A DNA stretch of 6,707 nucleotides from Elusimicrobiota bacterium. Its GTDB lineage: Bacteria; Elusimicrobiota; Elusimicrobia; UBA1565; UBA9628. The notes beneath the pieces were generated by a model. It worked only from the letters and a program-made list of their open reading frames with translations, had not been told where the DNA came from and did not search any database. This document shows, one piece after another, positions 1-5,395 of the stretch. The translations under genes and the position numbers were made by a program. Position 1 is the stretch's first letter; every line of letters starts with the position of its first letter. The DNA is taken from NCBI GenBank assembly GCA_028717865.1, contig JAQUMZ010000152.1, forward strand, positions 1 through 6,707. Direction: 5' to 3'.

Positions 1-2
1 CT

Positions 3-278
3 TCTTCAGGCGGGACCTTCGGTATGGGCTCATACATGCTCCGTCCTCCCTGCTGCCCACCGCGGGCAGCATCAGGAGGATATCAGGTCGCCGGGACCCG
101 AGTCACGCAGGCTTGCCGAAAACTCACGGCCATGGACGTTTGGGAGCACGCCTACTATCTGGATTATCTCAACGAACGGCGGCGCTACCTGGAAGGGGTC
201 GCGGACAAACTTCTTAATTGGGAATTCGCCGAGGCCAATTTCATCAAGTCCCCTCAGCCGCCGCGGTATTCGCCCTAA
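3..278 (+). CDS. Fe/Mn superoxide dismutase, C-terminal part (5' end outside window)
   Basis: This is the C-terminal end of an iron/manganese superoxide dismutase, which converts superoxide to hydrogen peroxide and oxygen. The frame is open from the left edge and gives 91 visible residues before a TAA stop. The diagnostic signature DVWEHAYYLDY lies at visible residues 45-55. Its Asp45 and His49 correspond to the last two metal ligands of the family (DxWEH), and it is followed by the typical LNWEF segment near residues 71-75. A Met at base 24 is not the gene start, because the fold needs about 150 further residues upstream. Visible residues 10-40 (a Pro/Cys-rich stretch, then GGYQVAGT) do not match the usual SGWAWL-type strand, so either this is a divergent subfamily or there is local sequence damage. 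The gene converges on asnB and their stop codons overlap. It is probably functionally unrelated to the minus-strand cassette. Family identity is secure; Fe versus Mn preference cannot be told. Confidence 0.85.
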   Translation, partial: SSGGTFGMGSYMLRPPCCPPRAASGGYQVAGTRVTQACRKLTAMDVWEHAYYLDYLNERRRYLEGVADKLLNWEFAEANFIKSPQPPRYSP

Positions 279-284
279 AGGGCG
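271..284. terminator. Small perfect hairpin spanning both convergent stop codons
   Basis: CGCCC at 271-275 and GGGCG at 280-284 form a 5-bp GC-only stem with a TAAA loop. The loop and the adjoining stem base carry the plus-strand TAA (276-278) and the minus-strand TAG (277-275). By position it could act as a bidirectional transcription end for the superoxide dismutase and asnB genes. However, the stem is short and no T-tract follows on either strand, so it is not a canonical intrinsic terminator. The arrangement is seen directly; the function is a guess. Confidence 0.3.
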
Positions 285-2164
285 TTCTCGTGCCAGAGCT
301 CGAGCATGAGCAGGCCCCACAGCCGGTAGCCGTGGTCGCGCCGGCCGCCTTGATGCTCGTCCCAGATGCGGCGCAGGGCCGCGGGCTCGAAATAGCCCCG
401 GGCCAAGGCCTCGGAACCCAGCACGCGCTCCTCCCAGAACCGCTTGAGCGGCCCGCGGAACCACGTGCCCAAGGGGATGCCGAAGCCCATCTTGCCGCGG
501 TTGAAGATCAGCGGCGGCAGCTTGTCCCGGAAGGCTTCCTTAAGCAGCCACTTGTGGCCGCGCAAGCCCCTCAGCTTCCAATCCCCCGGCATGCGGTAGA
601 CCAGCTCCACGAACTCGTGATCCAGGAACGGTGAGCGTCCCTCCAAGGAGTTGGCCATGGTCGCGATGTCGATCTTGGTCATCAGGCATTCGGGCAGGTA
701 GGTCTTGAAATCCACGTAGAGCAGGCGGTTGACGAAGTCCTCGCCGGCGCAGGCGGCGAAGGACGAGGCCAGGTAGTCCCGGGCCCGACCTTTCCCGGCG
801 CCGAGGCGATCCAGGAAAGCGGGCGCGTATAAACCCTCCTTGTCCTCCTCGGAGAAGTAGCAGATCATCTTCAGATGCCGCCGGGGCAGGTCGGCGAAGA
901 GCGCCGAACGCAGGAAGCGCTTCAGCCTCCAAGTGAAGCCGTAGGGCGCCCGGTACTCGGGCAGGCACTCCGCCGCGGCGCGCAGGGCGGCCTGGGCCGG
1001 CCCGGGCAGGGCGTCGAAGTGCCGGGCCAACTTCATGGCGAAGTAGCGGACGTAGCCGGCGAAATTCTCGTCGCCGCCGTCGCCGTTGAGGGCCACGGTC
1101 ACGTAGCGGCGCGTCTCGCGCGCCACGTAATATGAGGGCAGGGCCGAGGCGTCGGCGTAGGGCTCGCCGTAGTGCCAGGCCAGCTTGGGCAGGACCTCGG
1201 CCATCTCGGGCTTGACCACGAACTCGGTATGCTCGCAGCCGTAGCGGCGCGCGACCTCGCGCGCGAAATGCAGTTCGGAGAACTCCTGCTCTTCGAATCC
1301 GATGGAGAAGGTCTTGACCGGCCGCGGCGACATCTCCGCCATCAAGGCCACCACGATCGAGGAATCCACGCCTCCCGACAGGAACGCCCCCAACGGGACG
1401 TCCGAGATCAGGCGCAGGCGAACCGCCTCGCGCAGTTTGTCCACGACCAGGCCCTTGGCCGTCTCGAAATCGGCCGCGGGCCGGGGCCCCGCCAGCGGCA
1501 GGTCCCAGTAGCGCTCGACCCGGGCCCGGCCCTTCTCATAAATCAAGAAATGCGCCGGGGGCAGCTTGCGGACCTGGCGGTAGATCGTGTCCGGAGACGG
1601 GATGTATTGCAGCGAAAGATAAAGGTCGACGGCCTGGGGGGCTATCTCGCGCGAAAGACCGGGCCATGCGAAGAGCGAGCGCAACTCGGAGGCGAAGGCG
1701 AGATAGCCGGGTTGCTCGGTGTAGACCAGAGGCTTTTTGCCGATGCGGTCGCGCGCCAAAAACAGCCGCCGCGCGGATTTTTCCCAGATGGCAAAGGCAA
1801 ACATCCCGCGCAGCCGGCCCAGGCAGGCCGGGCCCAGCTTGCGATAGAGCGCCAGTATGACTTCCGTGTCGGTTTGGGTGCGGAAGGGATAGCCCTCGGC
1901 CGCGAGCTCGGCGCGCAGTTGCGGGAAATTGTAGATCTCGCCGTTGAAGACGATCGTCAGCTCGCCGTCCGTGGTCTGGATGGGCTGGTGGCCGGTGTTG
2001 AGGTCGATGATGGCCAGCCGGCGCATGGCCAGGCCCGCGGGGCCGTCTATGAAGCACCCCTCGTCGTCCGGGCCGCGATGGGTGAGCAGATCGTTGGCCT
2101 TTTTGAGCAGGCCGGGATCGGGTCTGGTCCCGTCGTTATAGACTACGCCGCAGATGCCGCACAT
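275..2164 (-). CDS. asnB: Asparagine synthetase (glutamine-hydrolysing), AsnB type
   Basis: This protein of 629 residues is a two-domain glutamine amidotransferase/synthetase. In this family an N-terminal class II glutaminase releases ammonia from glutamine. The C-terminal ATP-pyrophosphatase domain activates aspartate (or another carboxylate) as the AMP ester for amidation. The start MCGICG is fixed because Cys2 must become the N-terminal nucleophile. Other glutaminase residues are Arg49, Asn74-Gly75 (FNGEIYN) and Asp99. The synthetase domain has the PP-loop SGGVDSS at 263-269, GDGGDE at 361-366, the SLEGRSPFLD segment at 506-515 and RGKMGFGIP at 556-564. All key motifs are intact and the length is within the usual 590-650 range. 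It follows the glycosyltransferase gene by 89 bases on the same strand and may have its own promoter. AsnB paralogues next to glycan genes often act in polysaccharide or secondary metabolism, so free asparagine may not be the product. Enzyme family is certain; substrate is not. Confidence 0.95.
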   Translation of the reverse strand: MCGICGVVYNDGTRPDPGLLKKANDLLTHRGPDDEGCFIDGPAGLAMRRLAIIDLNTGHQPIQTTDGELTIVFNGEIYNFPQLRAELAAEGYPFRTQTDTEVILALYRKLGPACLGRLRGMFAFAIWEKSARRLFLARDRIGKKPLVYTEQPGYLAFASELRSLFAWPGLSREIAPQAVDLYLSLQYIPSPDTIYRQVRKLPPAHFLIYEKGRARVERYWDLPLAGPRPAADFETAKGLVVDKLREAVRLRLISDVPLGAFLSGGVDSSIVVALMAEMSPRPVKTFSIGFEEQEFSELHFAREVARRYGCEHTEFVVKPEMAEVLPKLAWHYGEPYADASALPSYYVARETRRYVTVALNGDGGDENFAGYVRYFAMKLARHFDALPGPAQAALRAAAECLPEYRAPYGFTWRLKRFLRSALFADLPRRHLKMICYFSEEDKEGLYAPAFLDRLGAGKGRARDYLASSFAACAGEDFVNRLLYVDFKTYLPECLMTKIDIATMANSLEGRSPFLDHEFVELVYRMPGDWKLRGLRGHKWLLKEAFRDKLPPLIFNRGKMGFGIPLGTWFRGPLKRFWEERVLGSEALARGYFEPAALRRIWDEHQGGRRDHGYRLWGLLMLELWHENAL

Positions 2165-2253
2165 TCCACGGCAATTCTACAAATATTCGAGTAGCCGCCC
2201 CGGGAACGCATGGTATTTTGGAGAAACGCAAAAAAAGCAAGGCCCGTCCCCAT
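2165..2253 (-). promoter_or_regulatory. AT-richer intergenic spacer with T7 tract; possible asnB promoter or operon pause
   Basis: This is the only true gap in the minus-strand block, and it is visibly richer in A+T than its surroundings. On the minus strand it has a run of seven T (2236-2230). A weak -35-like TTGCTT (2240-2235) and a -10-like TACCAT (2215-2210) are 19 bases apart, and a TAGAAT lies at 2179-2174 without a matching -35 box. I find no convincing GC stem directly before the T-run, so an intrinsic terminator is not supported. The ribosome-binding region just before the asnB ATG is poor (GTGGA). It could be a separate asnB promoter or only a spacer in one transcript. Confidence 0.3.
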
Positions 2254-3393
2254 CTACCGGTACAGCCGCTCGTAGGCTTGCGCGGTCTTCTCTATGGAGA
2301 ACTCGGCCTCGGCCTTGCGCCGGGCCTCGGCGCCCAGACGCGGCGCCAACTCCGGCTCGGCGCGCAGCCGCCCCAGGGCGCGATCGAGCTCTGCCGCGCG
2401 GTCGGCGGCGAAGAGCAGACCCTGGCGTCCGTCCTCCACGGCCTCGGCGGTTCCCCCCACGCGGCTGGCCAGCACGGCCAGGCCCGAGGCCATGGCCTCC
2501 AGCAGGGCGTTGGACAAGCCCTCGGAGACCGAGGGCAGGACGAAGACGTCGGCCGCCGCGTAGGCCCGCTCTATCTCCGGCATGGGCGGCAGGATAAAGA
2601 CGCGGCGGCCCAGCTCGCCGCCGGCGCCCGAGCGCAGCTTGGCCAGCTCCGGGCCCGCCCCTACGAAAGCGATGAATTCCCCGCCCTCCGCCGCCCGGGC
2701 CAGCCAGCGGCTCAGGAACCAGTCCAGGCGTTTCTCCCAGGACAGCCGGCCGACATAAAGGAAGCCCAGCCCCGCGGGCCAGCCCAGCTCGCGGCGCAAG
2801 CGCAGCTTCTCCTCCAGCGCGGCCGGCCGGTAGCGCGCGATATCCACCCCGTTGGGTTGCACGCGCACCGGAACCGCGCCCAGATAGCGGGCGCACTCCT
2901 CGGCCAGCTCGCCGGTGACACAGACGAACTGCGGCTTGAGCCGCGCGAAGGCCGCGAGCTTGAGCCGGCCCGCGAGGCTCGCGGCCGAGGCGGCGAGCTC
3001 GCCGATGCCGCGGCCGCCGCCCAGCTTGATCAGGACGCGCTTGCCCAGCGCCCGGCCCACCGCCGCCGCGGCCAGGGCCGGCGAGCCGGCCAAGTGGGCG
3101 TGCACGGCATCGTACCCGGCGCGCCGGCGCCAAAGCCAGGCCCCCAGCGAGAGCATAAAGGTCAGGGCGTTGAGCACGCCCCCGCCCGCGCACCACAGCC
3201 GCTCCACGGCCACGCCGCGCAGTTCCTCCCGCGCCGGCAGGCCCGGCAAGCGGCGGGTCAAAACCCGCACCTCGGTCCCGCGCGCGCGCAGCGCCGCCGA
3301 CAACTCCAGGGCCTGCTTCTCCGCGCCGCCGACGTGCGGATGGAAGCTGGCGCTGACCATGACCACGGAGGGCCGCGCCCGGCCGCCGCTCAT
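2254..3393 (-). CDS. GT4-family glycosyltransferase (GT-B fold)
   Basis: This protein of 379 residues is a retaining sugar transferase of the large GT4 group. Members move a sugar from a nucleotide-sugar donor to a lipid, glycan or small-molecule acceptor, usually in the cytoplasm or at the inner membrane face. The N-terminal Rossmann domain opens with VVMVSASFHPHVGGAEKQ (residues 10-27), typical of the acceptor-side glycine loop. QPNGVDIARYRP (179-190) is the inter-domain linker, and VGRLSWEKRLD (214-224) is the start of the donor domain. The E-x7-E catalytic/donor motif is at Glu291-Glu299 (EGLSNALLE), followed by MASGLAVLAS. There is no signal peptide or obvious TM helix. The ATG at 3393-3391 was chosen because it overlaps the upstream methyltransferase stop as ATGA and precedes the first beta strand; the frame stays open upstream, but that stretch does not look like protein. 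Donor and acceptor are unknown. Context suggests synthesis of a surface glycan or glycolipid. Confidence 0.92.
   Translation of the reverse strand: MSGGRARPSVVMVSASFHPHVGGAEKQALELSAALRARGTEVRVLTRRLPGLPAREELRGVAVERLWCAGGGVLNALTFMLSLGAWLWRRRAGYDAVHAHLAGSPALAAAAVGRALGKRVLIKLGGGRGIGELAASAASLAGRLKLAAFARLKPQFVCVTGELAEECARYLGAVPVRVQPNGVDIARYRPAALEEKLRLRRELGWPAGLGFLYVGRLSWEKRLDWFLSRWLARAAEGGEFIAFVGAGPELAKLRSGAGGELGRRVFILPPMPEIERAYAAADVFVLPSVSEGLSNALLEAMASGLAVLASRVGGTAEAVEDGRQGLLFAADRAAELDRALGRLRAEPELAPRLGAEARRKAEAEFSIEKTAQAYERLYR
3390..3393 (-). other. ATGA stop/start overlap, methyltransferase to glycosyltransferase
   Basis: On the minus strand the four bases read ATGA: the TGA ends the methyltransferase and the ATG starts the glycosyltransferase. 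The sequence just upstream (AGGCGCAG) is a poor Shine-Dalgarno match, so re-initiation by ribosomes finishing the upstream gene is likely. This sets the start of the glycosyltransferase. Confidence 0.8.
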
Positions 3394-4412
3394 CTGCGCC
3401 TGCGCGCCAGCACTCCCGGCTTGGGCACCAGGCCGTGGGGCAGCACGCTCAGCACGTCGAAACCCGCCTCCTCGCACCAAGCCAGCAGTTCCTCCTTGGT
3501 GTGATGATGCTGGAAAGGCGGCGAAAGCCAGTCGAAATTCTCGAGCAAACGGACTCTGAAGCGCGGATGGACCGAGAAGGTCAGGTATTTCAGGCCGGGC
3601 ACGGCGCCCAGAATCGTGATCGGCAGGCACAGGGCGTAGGTCAAAGGCGGGGGCAGGCGCGTACTGAAGAAACGGACAACATCGCTCAAGAGCTGCCGCA
3701 CGCCCACGATGAGCCAGGCGAGGCGGCGGTGCCGGCCCACCCAGGCGCGGTCGGGCCGCAGTGGGTTGGTCACGAAGTCCCGGAAACGCCCGGCCTTCCC
3801 GTAAAGCCACACGCTCAGGCCGCCCCTGGGCTTGACCAATCGCGCCACGGCCCCGAAGGCGGCCCGGGTGTCGGAGGTGTGGTGCAGAACGCCGTGGCTG
3901 TATACGAAATCGAAGCGGTCCCGCCGCAAGGGCGGCCGCAGCAGGTCGCCCTGGACCAGGTGCAGGCGGGGATGGGCGCGCGCCGCGTCCAGCAGCCGGA
4001 CCAGGCTCTCCGAGAAATCCAGCGCCACGACGTGCGCGCCCCAGGACAGCGCCACCAGGGCGTAGCGGCCCATGCCGCAGCCCGCGTCCAGGACCAGCCG
4101 GTCCCGGAAATCTTCAGGAACCGACTGCGACTCCTCCCGGAATATCCGCTCGTCCTCCTCCGGGGTCCCGGGATAGCGCAGCCACTCGTAGGCGAAGCTC
4201 GCCCCGGTCCTGGCCGCGCGCGGATCGGCGCCGTCCCGGGGCAGCAGCCGGGGCACGCCCGAGACGATCGGATAGGACGCCGCGCACGCGGAGCAGGCCA
4301 GGGCCCCGTCCTCGACCTCCGCGCCCTCGCGCGGCATTTGCTCCAGGCTGGAGAAGCGCAGCTCGGCGCCGCAGCAGGGCGACGCCAGCAGCGGCAGCAG
4401 GCCCAGCTTCAC
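3390..4412 (-). CDS. Class I SAM-dependent methyltransferase with N-terminal zinc-ribbon-like segment
   Basis: This protein of 340 residues contains a Rossmann-type methyltransferase domain. Motif I is LDAGCGMGRY (108-117), the acidic end of strand 2 is VVALDFSES (128-136), the post-motif region is VQGDLLRPP (153-161), and YSHGVLHHTSD (171-181) is typical of the Methyltransf_11/25 type. Before it, residues 11-57 resemble the Trm112-like zinc ribbon often fused to such enzymes: CC at 13-14, then CSAC at 40-43 and YPIVSGVPRLLP. The first Cys of the usual CPxC is Ser11 here. The C-terminal part (NFDWLSPPFQHHHTKEELLAWCEEAGF, 292-318, quoted here only as landmarks N292, D294, W295, H302-H304, W312, G317, F318) is typical of a family found in surface-polysaccharide and secondary-metabolite clusters. 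The GTG start at 4412-4410 overlaps the upstream stop as GTGA. The next Met (residue 26) would remove part of the ribbon. The methyl acceptor is unknown; a sugar or lipid intermediate is an inference from its neighbours. Confidence 0.88.
   Translation of the reverse strand: MKLGLLPLLASPCCGAELRFSSLEQMPREGAEVEDGALACSACAASYPIVSGVPRLLPRDGADPRAARTGASFAYEWLRYPGTPEEDERIFREESQSVPEDFRDRLVLDAGCGMGRYALVALSWGAHVVALDFSESLVRLLDAARAHPRLHLVQGDLLRPPLRRDRFDFVYSHGVLHHTSDTRAAFGAVARLVKPRGGLSVWLYGKAGRFRDFVTNPLRPDRAWVGRHRRLAWLIVGVRQLLSDVVRFFSTRLPPPLTYALCLPITILGAVPGLKYLTFSVHPRFRVRLLENFDWLSPPFQHHHTKEELLAWCEEAGFDVLSVLPHGLVPKPGVLARRRR
4409..4412 (-). other. GTGA stop/start overlap, flippase-like protein to methyltransferase
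   Basis: The minus strand reads GTGA: TGA ends the membrane protein and GTG starts the methyltransferase. A GGAG lies about 11 bases upstream, longer than optimal spacing, which fits coupled re-initiation. The overlap, plus preservation of the CC...CxxC segment, decides for the GTG start. Confidence 0.7.
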
Positions 4413-5395
4413 GGCTTCCGCTGCTCCAGGGAGGCCTTGATGCCGGCCAGGGATAAGCCGACCCGGTAAAGGCAGGCCAGGCCGATGCCGGTCACTACGA
4501 TATACATCAGCATGTGCGTGAAGAGCGCGTAGGCGAAGGCCTCGCCCGGAACGGCGCCCAGGCGCACCAGTATGTCCTTGACCATCGCCTCGAACGTCCC
4601 GATGGCGCCGGGAACGGCGGGCAGGGCCGCCCCCGCTCCCGCCCAGGACAGGACCAGTATGGAGCGGGTATAGTCCAGCAAGCCCTCCAAACCCAAGGCT
4701 CGGGCGGAGAACCAATACATCGCGGCGTCCACGGCCCACAAGGCGAGACTAAGAGCGATGACGGACGCCAGGGTCCGGACCCGGCGCAGGACGGCGGCGC
4801 CCAAGGCCAGGTGGACGATCATCTCGTGGAGCTTGCGCCAGCGGCGCAAACGCCGCTCCACGAGCCCGCCCGCCTCCAGGGTGCGCTCGGCCAGGATCAG
4901 GAAGGCCAGCGCGGCGACGACGCCGGCCAGGACCAGCAGGCCCGCGCGCCTCCAGGCGAAGGGCACCAACTCCGGCAGCAGCATCCCCGCCGCCGCGAAC
5001 AGCGTCAGCAAGGCGCAGACGTCGAGCGCCCGCTCGACGACCACGCTGGCCACGGTGGTGGCCATGGACAAGCCGAGCTGCCGCGCGGCCAGCACGGCCC
5101 GCACGACCTCGCCCAGGCGCGCGAAAAGCACGTTATTGACCGCCAAGCCGATGGCGGAGAGGCGAAACAGCTCCCCCAAGGGAGCGCGGCCCGCCTGCGA
5201 CAGCAGGAGGCGCCAGCGGACGGCGCGGATCAGAAGGTCCAACAGGCAGACCAAGATCATGCACGGCAGCCAGCGCCAGCGCGCCTCGGACAGCACGCGG
5301 CCCAGGGCGGAGATTTCCACGTTGCGCGCGGCCAGCCAGAGAAAGAAAACCGTGGTCAAGACCGCCGCCGCCGCGGATATTTTTTTCCGGCTCAT
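4409..5395 (-). CDS. Lysylphosphatidylglycerol synthase TM-like / YbhN (UPF0104) family membrane protein
   Basis: This protein of 328 residues has about eight hydrophobic helices, roughly at 8-23, 41-58, 76-90, 123-147, 152-170, 208-232, 245-266 and 288-312. It matches the stand-alone membrane domain related to the flippase half of MprF (LPG_synthase_TM, TIGR00374-like). Family landmarks are RAVRWRLLL (58-65 region), NNVLFARLGEVVRA (87-100), VVERALD (119-125) and the Pro/Gly-rich LPAVPGAIGTFEAM (258-271). It has no soluble aminoacyltransferase domain, so it should not make lysyl-phosphatidylglycerol by itself. Family members are thought to move lipids or lipid-linked intermediates, but most are uncharacterised. 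The ATG at 5395-5393 overlaps the upstream stop as ATGA, has a G-rich stretch just before it and is followed by a positively charged N-terminus (MSRKK), as expected for an inner-membrane protein; an earlier in-phase Met at 5467 lies inside the upstream gene and is less likely. Context suggests handling of a lipid-linked glycan. Confidence 0.88.
   Translation of the reverse strand: MSRKKISAAAAVLTTVFFLWLAARNVEISALGRVLSEARWRWLPCMILVCLLDLLIRAVRWRLLLSQAGRAPLGELFRLSAIGLAVNNVLFARLGEVVRAVLAARQLGLSMATTVASVVVERALDVCALLTLFAAAGMLLPELVPFAWRRAGLLVLAGVVAALAFLILAERTLEAGGLVERRLRRWRKLHEMIVHLALGAAVLRRVRTLASVIALSLALWAVDAAMYWFSARALGLEGLLDYTRSILVLSWAGAGAALPAVPGAIGTFEAMVKDILVRLGAVPGEAFAYALFTHMLMYIVVTGIGLACLYRVGLSLAGIKASLEQRKP
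5392..5395 (-). other. ATGA stop/start overlap, YfhO-like to flippase-like protein
   Basis: The minus strand reads ATGA: TGA ends the YfhO-like gene and ATG starts the next membrane protein. A G-rich stretch (GGCGGGGGCGGGC) lies immediately upstream. This is the third such overlap in a row and supports one translationally coupled transcript. Confidence 0.75.

Noticed and set aside
1172..2194. Plus-strand open frame (340 codons) antisense to asnB
   Set aside because: asnB has every catalytic motif on the other strand. This product has shadow-type composition and no recognisable features.
2145..2253. Small minus-strand open frame starting at the ATG right after the glycosyltransferase stop and running into the asnB start (about 36 codons), considered as a leader peptide
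   Set aside because: It has no good ribosome-binding site, no run of asparagine or other regulatory codons, and no attenuator-like hairpins visible. Chance is the simplest explanation.
2230..2256. Intrinsic terminator for the cassette at the T7 tract
   Set aside because: The seven T are real on the minus strand, but I could not find a GC-rich stem directly before them.
2177..3196. Minus-strand open frame (339 codons) out of phase with the glycosyltransferase
   Set aside because: It is Arg/Gly/Ala-rich and lies inside the proven glycosyltransferase in another phase, so it is not a separate gene.
2218..3504. Long plus-strand open frame (428 codons) antisense to the glycosyltransferase
   Set aside because: Its product is dominated by Gln, Arg, Gly, Ala and Pro with no recognisable domain, and it mirrors a well-supported minus-strand gene. 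It is a high-GC antisense shadow.
3394..3810. N-terminal extension of the glycosyltransferase upstream of 3393
   Set aside because: The extension overlaps the methyltransferase C-terminus completely and reads as low-complexity sequence. The ATG at 3393 gives the normal GT4 length and an ATGA coupling.
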